DNA from: Kribbella pratensis | GTDB lineage: Bacteria > Actinomycetota > Actinomycetes > Propionibacteriales > Kribbellaceae | Assembly: GCF_004365355.1 (NCBI RefSeq) | Contig: NZ_SODP01000002.1 | Location: 1,919,846 to 1,983,845 of the forward strand | Length of the DNA: 64,000 bases | Direction of reading: 5' to 3' | Part shown: positions 8,465 through 17,326 of the stretch, in pieces | Position numbering within the stretch: the stretch's first letter is position 1 | How the letters are laid out: the number at the start of each line of letters is the position of its first letter | The notes under the pieces: generated by a model | Seen by the model: the letters and a program-made list of their open reading frames with translations, nothing else | The model's database searches: none | Told to the model about the DNA's origin: nothing | Program-made: the position numbers and the translations under genes

Positions 8465-9328
8465 TCAGGTGGCCTTGATGGTGGGCCAGGCGTTGGGCAG
8501 GCAGCCGGCCAGACCCTTGGTCTGCTGCATCATCACCGGCGCGGGGGTCTTCGGCTTGGCGCAGGTCGAGTGCCCGTGCCCGAGCGCGTGACCGACCTCA
8601 TGGTTGACCAGGTAGCTGCGGTACAGCTCGACGTTGCCGTTGTACGACGGGATCCCGTACATCCACCGCTTCGCGTTGAGCACGACCCGGTCCTCGACCC
8701 GGCAGGAAACCTCACCGCCGGTGTCGAGCGGCAGACACAGCTTGTCGGTCAGCGCCGGCGTCGCGAGGATGATCCGGAGATCGGCGTTGACCGTGTCGGT
8801 CCGCTCGAAGCTCACCGGGTGCAGCGCCTGCCACCCGCGCGGATCCGTCAGCGTCTTGTGGATCGCCGCGGCGACAGCGGCTCCGTTGACCGACAACCCC
8901 TGCTCGATCTCCACGCGGTACGTGAGCTTGTCGCGCACGCCACTCGCCTTGTTGAACCCGGGCACCACGGCAAGCTTCCCGGTCGACACCAGCACGTTCG
9001 GCTTCGCGTTCTTCGGCTGCCGCGTCAAGGTCGGCGCCGGCCTCAATGGCGTGGTGAACTTCTGCGTCGGCGTAACCACCGGCTTGGGCGTCACGCTAGG
9101 CGTCTCCACCACCGGCGCCGTGCTCACCGATTCGTTGGCCCCCGCAACCACCTCAGCCGCGAGACTAGCCCGATGCGCCACATCCGGATGCGCCACCACC
9201 ACGGTTCCCACCACGGCCAGAGCAGTCACCGCAAACCACTGCCCCTTGTACGACTTCCGCCGACTATGCCGCCCACCCCGGCCCCCCACAGCCACGCCAG
9301 CTTGCTGGCCGCTCCGCCGGGTGGTCAT
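8465..9328 (-). CDS. DUF3152 secreted/anchored zinc-metalloprotease-like protein
   Basis: A 287-aa protein with one N-terminal membrane helix (WFAVTALAVVGTVVVAHP) after a basic segment, a Pro/Thr-rich linker, then a DUF3152 domain. The C-terminal part holds HEVGHALGHGH, an HExxHxxGxxH metzincin-type zinc site, so a zinc-dependent peptidase activity outside the membrane is likely although untested for the family. ATG at 9328 is chosen because the frame upstream is not protein-like. Four Cys residues in the extracellular part could form two disulphides. Confidence 0.85.
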   Translation of the reverse strand: MTTRRSGQQAGVAVGGRGGRHSRRKSYKGQWFAVTALAVVGTVVVAHPDVAHRASLAAEVVAGANESVSTAPVVETPSVTPKPVVTPTQKFTTPLRPAPTLTRQPKNAKPNVLVSTGKLAVVPGFNKASGVRDKLTYRVEIEQGLSVNGAAVAAAIHKTLTDPRGWQALHPVSFERTDTVNADLRIILATPALTDKLCLPLDTGGEVSCRVEDRVVLNAKRWMYGIPSYNGNVELYRSYLVNHEVGHALGHGHSTCAKPKTPAPVMMQQTKGLAGCLPNAWPTIKAT

Positions 9329-9376
9329 GACACTCGACCCTACCGAGTCCCTACACGTCACGAAACCCCAGTTCGG

Positions 9377-10570
9377 TTAAGCCGTGCGGGTGCGGAGGAA
9401 TTTGCCGAAGTGGGGGACGGTGAAGGCTACGGTGCCGCGTTCGGCGGAGAAGACCAGGCCTTTCTTGATGAGGCCGTCTCGGGCTGGGGAGAGGGACTGG
9501 GGTTTGCGGTTGAGGGTGCTGGCCACCTCGGCGGTGGGGACGGAGCCGTCGTCGACGCCGATGCCCAGCTCGGCCATCGCGCGCATGTACTCGCGTTCGG
9601 CCGGTGTGGCCCGTTCGTAGCGGGAGCCGAAGAACCCGACGGTGAGCTCCGCAGAAGCCTCGGGGGCGGCTACGGCGACGTCCTTGATGGTGATGGGAGA
9701 CGTCGGCGCGTGGTCCCAGGTGGAGTGCGCGAAGGCCTGCACGAAGTACGGATAACCGTCGGTTTGCGCATACAGCTCGTCGAGCGCCTCCTCGTCGTAC
9801 TGGACGCCTTCGCTCTCGGCCGGCACCATCAGCGCCCGGTCGCATGCCTCACGAGCCAACCGATCGACGCGGACATACCGAAACAGCCGCTCGGAGTACG
9901 ACTTACTGGCCGACAGTACGGCGGGCAGGTGCGGCAGCCCTGCACCCACAACAACCAACGGTGCACTCTGCTGCGAGATCTCGTGACACGCGGCGCACAG
10001 CGCGGACAGGTCGTCCGCACTGATGTCCTGCATCTCGTCGATGAACAGCCCGACCCCGACGGACAGGTCCCCAGCCAGATCAGCAGCGTCGGTGAACAGC
10101 TCGATCAGGTCCATCTCCAGGTCACCGGAATCAGCCCGCCCCTTCGCCGCGGCCACGTCCACCGGCGGATGCCACCGGATCCCCTTCCGGTCCTCAGCCC
10201 CGGTCCGCAACGCAAAAGCCTTCAGTACGGCGCTGAACTGGTCGACCCGGTCATCGTCGCGGTGCCGGTGACCCAGCTCCCGCATCGCGGTGTGCAGCGC
10301 CTGCGCGATCGGCAGCCGGATGCTCTGCTCCGGCCGAGCCTCGATCTTTCCCGTCCCCCACGCCCGCTTGATCGCCTGCGAACGCAACGTGTTGAGCAGC
10401 ACCGTCTTGCCCACGCCCCGGAGCCCGCTGAGCACCAGGCTCCGCTCCGGCCTGCCTGCCGCGACCCGCTCGAGGACCACCTCGAACTGCCGCACCTCGG
10501 TGTCGCGCCCGGCCAGCTCAGGCGGCCGCTGACCGGCGCCGGGCGCATAGGGATTCCGGATCGGATCCAT
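9377..10570 (-). CDS. ORC1/Cdc6-like AAA+ ATPase with C-terminal winged helix
   Basis: A 397-aa soluble P-loop ATPase. It has Walker A GLRGVGKT near residue 60, Walker B VGLFIDEMQD, a sensor segment VVVGAGLPHL, and a C-terminal winged-helix-like part (VASTLNRKPQSLSPARDGLI). This layout matches a widespread actinobacterial family related to archaeal ORC/Cdc6-type ATPases; its function is unclear, with DNA or protein remodelling as possibilities. ATG at 10570 (MDPIRNPYAPG) is chosen over the ATG at 10591. It is divergent from a RelA/SpoT-type gene, with a perfect inverted repeat in the gap. Confidence 0.82.
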   Translation of the reverse strand: MDPIRNPYAPGAGQRPPELAGRDTEVRQFEVVLERVAAGRPERSLVLSGLRGVGKTVLLNTLRSQAIKRAWGTGKIEARPEQSIRLPIAQALHTAMRELGHRHRDDDRVDQFSAVLKAFALRTGAEDRKGIRWHPPVDVAAAKGRADSGDLEMDLIELFTDAADLAGDLSVGVGLFIDEMQDISADDLSALCAACHEISQQSAPLVVVGAGLPHLPAVLSASKSYSERLFRYVRVDRLAREACDRALMVPAESEGVQYDEEALDELYAQTDGYPYFVQAFAHSTWDHAPTSPITIKDVAVAAPEASAELTVGFFGSRYERATPAEREYMRAMAELGIGVDDGSVPTAEVASTLNRKPQSLSPARDGLIKKGLVFSAERGTVAFTVPHFGKFLRTRTA

Positions 10571-10651
10571 GCTTTCACTGTATGAGCCCATCTAGCGTTT
10601 TCCGTAGATTGACCGATCAAGGACCAGAGCGTGTCGCGACCGCTCTCTACA

Positions 10652-10677
10652 GCTTTCTAGCGAAACCACTAGAAAGC
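10652..10677. promoter_or_regulatory. 9-bp perfect inverted repeat, candidate operator between divergent genes
   Basis: GCTTTCTAG (10652-10660) and CTAGAAAGC (10669-10677) form a perfect inverted repeat with an 8-base spacer, in the 149-bp gap between the AAA ATPase and RelA/SpoT-like genes. The octamer ACCACTAG occurs twice nearby (10664 and about 10703). It could be a shared operator for both promoters or an RNA hairpin; there is no T-tract. Confidence 0.5.
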
Positions 10678-10719
10678 GATAGACACCACGAGCGAGCGCA
10701 AGACCACTAGGGTTCCGCC

Positions 10720-11733
10720 ATGGTGGAGTGGGCTTCGCAGGCCGGGGCGATGTACGAGCGGGTGCACCAGCAGTACGTCGGCGGCGCGCGCAAGCTCGAG
10801 GCGCTCATCAACGAGCTGATCGGTGAAGAAGAAGGCATCAACTACCTGACCGCGACCGCCCGCGCCAAGGACCCGGAGTCGTTCCTCGCGAAGGCCTCGA
10901 AGCCGCACCCGGACAATCCGGGCAAGCCGAAGTACGACGACCCGCTGAACCAGATCACCGACCTGGTGGCGGCGCGGGTGATCACGTTCCTGGTCGAGGC
11001 GGTGGACCGGGTGTGCGAGGTGATCGAGGCAGAGTTCGAGATCGTCGAGCACACCGACATGGGCGCGCACACCCGGGCGCAGGGCGTGTTCGGGTACGCC
11101 AGCAAGCACTATCTGGTCCGGCTGAACGCGCACCGCCGCGAGCTGCCGGAGTACGCCGTACTGAAGAACCTGGTGATGGAGATCCAGATCCGTACGGCGG
11201 TCCAGCACGCGTGGGCCGAGTTCGAGCACGACATCAGGTACAAGCTGGACATCCCGCCGGACCGCAAGCCGGAGTTCGACCGGCGCTTCCTCCTTGCCGC
11301 GGCGCTGATGGAGCTGGCCGACAACGAGTTCACCGAGATCGACCGGCTGTACCGCGAGCTGGCCGCGACCGCGGAGGACAAGGCCCCGCTGGACCTGGCG
11401 ACCGGCACGCTGACGACGTACCTGACCCGGCGGTACCCGGACGCACCGCACGCGAAGACCACCCACTACGCGTGGATCCTCGGCATCCTGCACCGCCTCG
11501 GCGTCACCACCGAGGAGCAGCTCACCGAACACCTCACCGGCATCGACAGCGAAGCAGTCCAGGCCGCCATGACCCACAGAGCCCCAGCCGGCACGGTACG
11601 ACGCCTCGACGACGACCTGCTCGCAGCCAACGGCCCCGCCTACCTAGCCCTGTTCCCCGACGAAGAGCGCCGCCAGAAGATCCTCCGCGGCCGCCTCAAG
11701 GCCCTGACCCGCGCAGGCATCATCCAGTCTTGA
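10720..11733 (+). CDS. RelA/SpoT-domain (p)ppGpp-type synthetase without hydrolase domain
   Basis: A 337-aa protein. The synthetase core (about 1-220) shows the ATP-binding pattern R-x-K-x3-S-x3-K in ARAKDPESFLAKA, the metal-binding Asp in ITDLVAARVI, the guanine-stacking Tyr in GYASKHYLV, and the catalytic Glu in EIQIRT followed by QHAWAEFEHDIRYK. The usual GYRS sequence is altered to GYAS. No HD hydrolase, TGS or ACT domain is present, so it is a small alarmone synthetase-like enzyme with a C-terminal helical extension of about 110 residues of unknown role. It is divergent from an AAA ATPase and its 3' end overlaps the MFS gene by 14 bp. Confidence 0.82.
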   Translation: MVEWASQAGAMYERVHQQYVGGARKLEALINELIGEEEGINYLTATARAKDPESFLAKASKPHPDNPGKPKYDDPLNQITDLVAARVITFLVEAVDRVCEVIEAEFEIVEHTDMGAHTRAQGVFGYASKHYLVRLNAHRRELPEYAVLKNLVMEIQIRTAVQHAWAEFEHDIRYKLDIPPDRKPEFDRRFLLAAALMELADNEFTEIDRLYRELAATAEDKAPLDLATGTLTTYLTRRYPDAPHAKTTHYAWILGILHRLGVTTEEQLTEHLTGIDSEAVQAAMTHRAPAGTVRRLDDDLLAANGPAYLALFPDEERRQKILRGRLKALTRAGIIQS

Positions 11734-13129
11734 CGAGTGCGTCCGCAGTACGTCGAGCCCATGCGCTGGTCGTGATCAGGCCGAGGATCAGGACCAGGGC
11801 GCCGCAGCCGGCGATGATGTACCAGCAGAGGCGGGCGGCGTCGACGAAGCCTGTTTCGAGTGGGCCGACCAGGCGGGCCGTCAGCACGGTGCCGGCGATT
11901 GCGACGCCCAGCGACGCCCCCACCTGGCGGCTGGTCGAGGCGATGGCGGCTGCGACGCCGGCCTGAGAGCGAGGCATGCCGGAGACGGCCGCGTTGGTGA
12001 TGGGGGCGTTCAGCATGCCGAAGCCGAGTCCGAAGACCAGATAGCCGATCAGCAACTGCGCAGTGGACGTCGAGGTCCCCAGCCGGGACAGGATCAGGCC
12101 GGACGCCGTCAGCATCGTCCCGGCGACTACCAGCGGTACGCGCGGACCACGGTGGCCGACCAGCCAACCAGAGATCGGTGCGAACACCACAGTCATCGCC
12201 GCCATCGGCAGCGTCAGCAGTCCGGCGTGCAGTGCGGTGAAACCACGTGCTGACTGCAGATAGAGCGAGTTGAGGAACAGGAACCCCGACAGCGCCGAGA
12301 ACCCGCACACTGCGATCAGCGTCGCTCCCGAGAACGGCGCGCTCCGGAAGAACCGCGGTTCGAGCAGCGGCTCCTCGCGGCGGCGTTCGTAGTACACCAG
12401 CGTCACCGCGGCCGCTACGCACACCGCGAAGCACCCGATGATCAGCGGCGAGCCCCACCCCGCCGTACGGCCTTCGATGATCCCGTACGTCAGCCCGCCG
12501 AGGAGCAGTACGACGAGAACCTGCCCGACCGGGTCCATCCGTCGCGGGACCGCCGCGCGAGACTCCGGCACGAACAACGCGGTCATCAGTACGGCGGCCA
12601 CGGTCACCGGCACGTTGATCCAGAAGATGAACCGCCATCCGGCCGCGTCGACCAGCGCACCGCCCACGACCGGTCCGACCGCCATGCTCAGCCCGACCAC
12701 GCCGCCCCAGACACCGATGGCCTGCGCGCGCTCACGTGGGTTCGTGAACGTGTTGGTGATGATCGACATCGCCACCGGGTTCAGCATCGACCCGCCGACG
12801 GCCTGCAGCACCCGGAACGCGATCAGCAGGTCGATGCTCGACGCGAACCCGCACAGCAACGACCCGACTCCGAACAACACCAGACCGGCCTGGAACGTCC
12901 GCCGCCGCCCGACCCGGTCCGCTGTCGACCCGGAGACCATCAGCAGGCTCGCCAGCACCAGCGTGTAGGCGTCGATCGTCCACTGCAGCTTCGAGACCGA
13001 GGCCCCGAACTCGGACCGGATCGCCGGGAGCGCCAGGTTCACGATCGTCGAGTCGAGCCCGACGATGAACAGGCTCGAACAGCAGATCGCCAGCACCAGC
13101 AACCGGCGCCCGCGACTCAGGTCCTCCAC
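11720..13129 (-). CDS. DHA2-family MFS multidrug efflux transporter
   Basis: A 469-aa major-facilitator protein of the 14-segment drug:H+ antiporter-2 (EmrB/QacA) type. Visible motifs are LDSTIVNLALPAI in helix 1, GSTADRVGRRRTF (motif A) and the motif-C-like VGLSMAVGPVVGGALVD. GTG at 13129 is chosen because AAGGGA lies 6 bases upstream and the frame further out is not hydrophobic. The gene is divergent from the ABC exporter at 13269 with 139 bp between. It is monocistronic and convergent with the RelA/SpoT-like gene. The substrate cannot be deduced. Confidence 0.9.
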   Translation of the reverse strand: MEDLSRGRRLLVLAICCSSLFIVGLDSTIVNLALPAIRSEFGASVSKLQWTIDAYTLVLASLLMVSGSTADRVGRRRTFQAGLVLFGVGSLLCGFASSIDLLIAFRVLQAVGGSMLNPVAMSIITNTFTNPRERAQAIGVWGGVVGLSMAVGPVVGGALVDAAGWRFIFWINVPVTVAAVLMTALFVPESRAAVPRRMDPVGQVLVVLLLGGLTYGIIEGRTAGWGSPLIIGCFAVCVAAAVTLVYYERRREEPLLEPRFFRSAPFSGATLIAVCGFSALSGFLFLNSLYLQSARGFTALHAGLLTLPMAAMTVVFAPISGWLVGHRGPRVPLVVAGTMLTASGLILSRLGTSTSTAQLLIGYLVFGLGFGMLNAPITNAAVSGMPRSQAGVAAAIASTSRQVGASLGVAIAGTVLTARLVGPLETGFVDAARLCWYIIAGCGALVLILGLITTSAWARRTADALVKTG

Positions 13130-13268
13130 CCGGCTCCCTTCATGCTTGAAGACTGTACTACCCGTCGGGAAAACGGTTTGACGGACTGTCGGCGGGGCCA
13201 CCTAGGCTTGATCTATTCGCCTGGTCAGGTGCCTTCTTTCATCCCTCTATGCCTGTTTGTGAGACGTC

Positions 13269-15029
13269 ATGTCTTTGCGCCTCATCCCGTTCGCCGACCC
13301 GGGTGTGCCGGACACCCGCTCCGGCCTCCGACTCATCATCTGGCTGGAGCACCAGCAGCTGCGCGGGCAGGCCCTCGCAGTGTTCTGGGGGCTGGTCTAC
13401 TTCGGCGGTATCGCCGCCGCTCCGGTTGCCGTCGGTCTGGCCGTCCAGGCCGCGATCGACCTGTCCTGGCCCAAGCTGATGCTGGCCGGTGGGCTGTTGC
13501 TGGCCTTCGGCGCGGCAAAGGCCGGCGCCGACTCGTTCTTCCACCGCGCCGTGGTGACGAACTGGATCAGCACTGCGTCCCGCCTGCAGCAGCTGCTCAT
13601 GCGCAAGGCCGCGGAGCTGGGCTCGCTGCTGACCCGCCGGATCGCCGCCGGTGAGGTCGTCGCTGTCAGCAGCGGCGACGTCGAGAAGATCGGCTGGTTC
13701 GTCGAGGTGCTGGGCCGGTTCGCCGCCGCGCTGCTGACCTGCTTCGCGGTCGTCATCGGCCTGCTGTTCTACGAGCCCAAGCTCGGCCTGGTGGTCGCCG
13801 TCGCGGTGCCGGTGCTGGCCTTCTCGATCGTCCCGCTGATGGGTCCCGCCGAGCGTCGCGCGGACGAGCAGCGTGCCAAGGGCGGCCGTGCCACCGAGCT
13901 GGCTGCCGACACCGTCGCCGGTCTGCGCGTACTGCGTGGCATCGGCGGCGAACAGCTGTTCCTGGACCGCTACCGCGAGGCCTCGCAGCAGTACAGGAGC
14001 AGCGCGGTCCGCAGTGCGCGGATGTGGTCGCTGATCGCGGCGCTGCAGGTGCTGCTGTTCGGACTGTTCCTGGTGGTCGTGGTCTGGATGGGCGTGCACC
14101 TCGTGACGTCCGGGCGGATCTCGGTCGGCGAGCTCGTCACGACGTACGGGTTCATCACGTTCATGCTGGTGCCGCTGCAGACGTTCGAGGAGACCGCGAG
14201 CGCGTTCATCTTCTCGAAGGTGTCGGCCCGCCGGGCCGCGCGGGTGCTGTCGCTGCAGCGCACCGACGAGACCAAGGGCACCGCCGAGGCGCAGCTGCCG
14301 CAGGGCGACCTGCTCGACCCGGTCACCGGCCTGCACATCCCGGCCGGCAGCTTCACCGCGGTCGTTGCCGGCGATCCGGATGCCGGTGGCCTGCTGGCCG
14401 ACCGGTTGGGGGGTCACAGCCCGACAGCTGACGGTGAGGCATCAGTGCTGCTCGGTGGCGTCGGCCTCGACGACATCCCGCTGGCGTCCGCGCGGACTGT
14501 CGTGCTCGTGCAGGACAAGGACCCGGTGCTGTTGTCGGGGACAGTGCGCCAGCTGTTCGACGTGCCGGCCAGTGGTGCGGTTTCTCCGGAGACGGCGCTC
14601 GACGCAGCGCAGTGCGCCGACATTCTCGACGTACTGCGGCAGACGCTGCCTGACAGTGAGTCCGACCCGATGAACGCGGTGCTGACTGAGCGCGGGCGCT
14701 CCTTGTCCGGTGGTCAGCGGCAGCGCGTGGCGTTGGCTCGCTCGCTGTACGTCGACCCGCAGGTGCTCGTGCTGGACGAGCCGACCAGTGCGGTGGACGC
14801 GCACACCGAAGCGCGCATCGCCGACGGTCTGCGACTGCTGCGTGCCGGCCGGACCACCGTGGTGTTCACGTCCAGTCCGCTGATGCTGGACCGGGCGGAG
14901 CGCGTGGTGTTCGTGCCGGAAGGCCGCGTCGAAGCAGTCGGTACGCACCACGAGCTGCTGCACACGAGTCCGCGGTACCGCGCGGTCGTGACCCGTGAAG
15001 ACGAACAGACTCTCGAGGAGTTGGCGTGA
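13269..15029 (+). CDS. ABC exporter half-transporter with degenerate nucleotide site (TMD-NBD)
   Basis: A 586-aa membrane-ATPase half transporter with six hydrophobic segments (about 30-300) followed by a nucleotide-binding domain. The ABC signature LSGGQRQRVALAR (about 479) and Walker B VLVLDEPTS (about 500) are intact. The P-loop position reads AGDPDAGGLLADRL with no Lys-Ser/Thr, and the switch His is replaced (VVFTSSPLML). This subunit should therefore not hydrolyse ATP at its own P-loop but can supply the signature to its partner. The stop overlaps the GTG of the partner gene by 4 bp. Efflux or peptide export is a reasonable guess. Confidence 0.88.
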   Translation: MSLRLIPFADPGVPDTRSGLRLIIWLEHQQLRGQALAVFWGLVYFGGIAAAPVAVGLAVQAAIDLSWPKLMLAGGLLLAFGAAKAGADSFFHRAVVTNWISTASRLQQLLMRKAAELGSLLTRRIAAGEVVAVSSGDVEKIGWFVEVLGRFAAALLTCFAVVIGLLFYEPKLGLVVAVAVPVLAFSIVPLMGPAERRADEQRAKGGRATELAADTVAGLRVLRGIGGEQLFLDRYREASQQYRSSAVRSARMWSLIAALQVLLFGLFLVVVVWMGVHLVTSGRISVGELVTTYGFITFMLVPLQTFEETASAFIFSKVSARRAARVLSLQRTDETKGTAEAQLPQGDLLDPVTGLHIPAGSFTAVVAGDPDAGGLLADRLGGHSPTADGEASVLLGGVGLDDIPLASARTVVLVQDKDPVLLSGTVRQLFDVPASGAVSPETALDAAQCADILDVLRQTLPDSESDPMNAVLTERGRSLSGGQRQRVALARSLYVDPQVLVLDEPTSAVDAHTEARIADGLRLLRAGRTTVVFTSSPLMLDRAERVVFVPEGRVEAVGTHHELLHTSPRYRAVVTREDEQTLEELA

Positions 15030-16804
15030 AGCGCCCCCTGTATGACCCGGCGGCCCCACAGGAAGTAGTGCGGCTCCCGGTGGCAGGCAGCGCGACTGTG
15101 CGCGCCTACATCAAGACACTGTTCCGTCGGCACCGCCGTGCGTTCGGCTGGCTCACGCTGGTCAACGCAGTGGCGGCGCTGAGCGGCATGGTCGGCCCAT
15201 GGCTGCTCGGCAACGTCGTCGAGAAGCTCTCGCAGGGTCACACCGACGTGAACCTGCCGTACGTCGTGACGGGCTTCGTCATCGCCCTGGTGGTGCAGAC
15301 GATCTTCGTCCGGCTGACGCGACTGCGCGGTGCGGTCATGGGCGAGGAGATGCTCGCGGACCTCCGCGAGGACTTCCTGGTCCGCTCGGTCGGGCTGCCG
15401 CCAGGCGTGCTCGAGCGCGCCGGCACCGGTGACCTGCTGTCCCGCATCACCACGGACATCGACCGGCTGTCGCACGCCATGCGGGACGCCGTGCCGCAGT
15501 TGACGATCGCGGTGATCTGGGCCGGACTGCTGATCGGTGCGCTCGTGGTCACCGCACCGCCGCTGGCTGTGGCAGTGGTGATCGCTGCGCCGATCCTGAT
15601 CATCGGTGGCCGCTGGTACTTCCGGCGCGCACCATCCGGATACAGGTCGGAGGCAGCCGGGTACGCCGCTGTCGCGTCCGCGCTCGCCGAGACCGTCGAC
15701 GCCGGCCGGACCGTCGAGTCGCACCGGCTCGGCGACCGCCGGATCAAGCTCGGCGACACCCGGATCGGTCAGTGGGTCGCGTGGGAGCGCTACACGCTGT
15801 ACCTGCGGATGATCCTGTTCCCGGTCATCAACATGACCCACACGGTCGCGCTGGCGGCCGTGCTGGTGATCGGTGGCGGTTTCGCCATCCAGGGCTGGAT
15901 CACTGTCGGCGCGCTCACCACAGGTGCCCTGTACATCCAGATGCTGGTCGAGCCGGTCAACATGATGATCCGCTGGTACGACGAGCTGCAGGTGGCCCAG
16001 GTGTCGCTGGCGCGGCTGGTCGGCGTCCGTGAGGTGGAGACTGCCGCGACGGACGGCGATGCCGAGCCGGAGGGCCGGACTGTACTGGCGGACGACGTGC
16101 GGTTCGGCTATCTGGAGGGTCGCGACGTACTGCACGGTGTGACGCTGACGGTCGAGCCGGGAGCGCGGGTGGCGCTCGTCGGGCCTTCTGGTGCAGGGAA
16201 GTCGACGCTCGGTCGGCTGCTGGCCGGCATCTACTCGCCGCGCGTCGGTGATATCACCTTGGGTGGCGCGGCGCTGGACCAGATGTCTGCCGAGCAAGTC
16301 CGCAGCCACGTTGCCCTGGTCAACCAGGAGCATCACGTGTTCGTGGGCAGTGTCCGCGACAACCTGCGGCTGGCCAAGCAGGGCGCGACGGACGCCGACC
16401 TGTGGGCAGCGCTGCGTTCGGTCGACGCCGACGGCTGGGTGGCCGGCTTCGATGACGGGCTGGACACCGAGGTGGGCTCCGGTGGGGTCTCGCTGACGCC
16501 GGCTCAGGCGCAGCAGGTCGCGCTGGCCCGGTTGGTGCTGGCAGATCCGCACACGCTGGTCCTGGACGAGGCGACCTCGTTGATGGACCCGCGTGCGGCC
16601 CGGCACTTGGAGCGGTCGTTGGCGACCGTTCTGGAGGGCAGGACCGTGGTGGCCATCGCGCACCGGCTGCACACTGCGCACGACGCGGACGTGATTGCCG
16701 TCGTCGAGGACGGCAAGATCGTCGAGCTGGGCGGCCACGACGAGTTGGTCGACGCCCAGGGTGCGTACGCCGCCCTTTGGCACTCCTGGCACGGCGAACG
16801 CTGA
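15026..16804 (+). CDS. ABC exporter half-transporter, catalytic subunit with degenerate signature
   Basis: A 592-aa TMD-NBD half transporter overlapping its partner by 4 bp (GTGA). The NBD has an intact P-loop VGPSGAGKSTLG (about 384), Walker B TLVLDEATS (about 510) and switch His in AIAHRLHTA (about 545). The signature is lost: the LSGGQ position reads LTPAQ in SLTPAQAQQVALARL. The pair thus forms one full ATP site (this P-loop plus the partner's signature) and one dead site. The last 27 codons are echoed by a remnant at 17750-17833. A strong hairpin about 100 bp downstream may end the operon. Confidence 0.88.
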   Translation: MKRPLYDPAAPQEVVRLPVAGSATVRAYIKTLFRRHRRAFGWLTLVNAVAALSGMVGPWLLGNVVEKLSQGHTDVNLPYVVTGFVIALVVQTIFVRLTRLRGAVMGEEMLADLREDFLVRSVGLPPGVLERAGTGDLLSRITTDIDRLSHAMRDAVPQLTIAVIWAGLLIGALVVTAPPLAVAVVIAAPILIIGGRWYFRRAPSGYRSEAAGYAAVASALAETVDAGRTVESHRLGDRRIKLGDTRIGQWVAWERYTLYLRMILFPVINMTHTVALAAVLVIGGGFAIQGWITVGALTTGALYIQMLVEPVNMMIRWYDELQVAQVSLARLVGVREVETAATDGDAEPEGRTVLADDVRFGYLEGRDVLHGVTLTVEPGARVALVGPSGAGKSTLGRLLAGIYSPRVGDITLGGAALDQMSAEQVRSHVALVNQEHHVFVGSVRDNLRLAKQGATDADLWAALRSVDADGWVAGFDDGLDTEVGSGGVSLTPAQAQQVALARLVLADPHTLVLDEATSLMDPRAARHLERSLATVLEGRTVVAIAHRLHTAHDADVIAVVEDGKIVELGGHDELVDAQGAYAALWHSWHGER

Positions 16805-16904
16805 CCGCAAAGATCAAGTAGATAGAGGGCCGTGCAGGAGGCCTGGGTGACAGCCAGCGGCCGGCGGCGCGAAACTACCGCCCGGGAAGGACGACGACCG
16901 GACC

Positions 16905-16948
16905 CTGGGGAGGATCATGTGCCGAATCGGGTAGAAGATCCTCCCCAG
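16905..16948 (+). terminator. 12-bp perfect hairpin downstream of the ABC operon
   Basis: CTGGGGAGGATC (16905-16916) and GATCCTCCCCAG (16937-16948) are exact inverted copies with a 20-base loop. It lies 101 bp after the stop of the second ABC gene. There is no T-run, as is common for GC-rich actinobacterial terminators, so a terminator, mRNA-end stabiliser or protein-binding palindrome are all possible. Confidence 0.5.
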
Positions 16949-17326
16949 CCCAACTGCCCCGGCGCGGCGTCGTGCTTCGAGAGACGCGGAGGCGGACCGC
17001 CACCACTCAGCAGACCCACACCACGGGCACGGAAGAGGGCGCCGCACCCCTGAGGCCACCGGCCTACCTTCGGTTACTGAGTGACTCACGTCCGGACCAC
17101 GCCGATCTCAAAACTCCAGCCGCCGTATCGGCCGGCGGTTCCGGCAGGTTCTGCGGAAGGAAGTTTGCGCCCAGGGGCAACTATGTTCCGAGAAGCTGGT
17201 CACGGGCCCCTCGCCCCGACGTACGCTTTGGCCTCCGACGCCGTGCACACAGACCTCCGGCCGACCAAGCCGCCGTGGTTCTTGTTTCCTTTCTCTTGCC
17301 CTTCCTGCGACTCCCGTTTGATACAC
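16949..17326. other. Gene-free stretch left of the IS remnant
   Basis: No convincing coding sequence, RNA gene or repeat is seen here. Frames on both strands are short, Arg/Pro-rich and lack ribosome-binding sites. It is part of a roughly 1.1-kb scar between two functional operons. Confidence 0.6.

Noticed and set aside
8438..10585. 715-codon plus-strand frame opposite the DUF3152 and AAA ATPase genes
   Set aside because: No ribosome-binding site or recognisable domain, and it spans two genes and their gap.
14714..16810. 698-codon minus-strand frame opposite the ABC exporter pair
   Set aside because: Low-complexity His/Arg/Gln-rich translation with no motif; antisense of two well-supported genes.
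16814..17089. 91-codon minus-strand frame with a CPWC motif after the ABC operon
   Set aside because: No ribosome-binding site, composition typical of non-coding GC-rich DNA, and overlaps the hairpin at 16905-16948.
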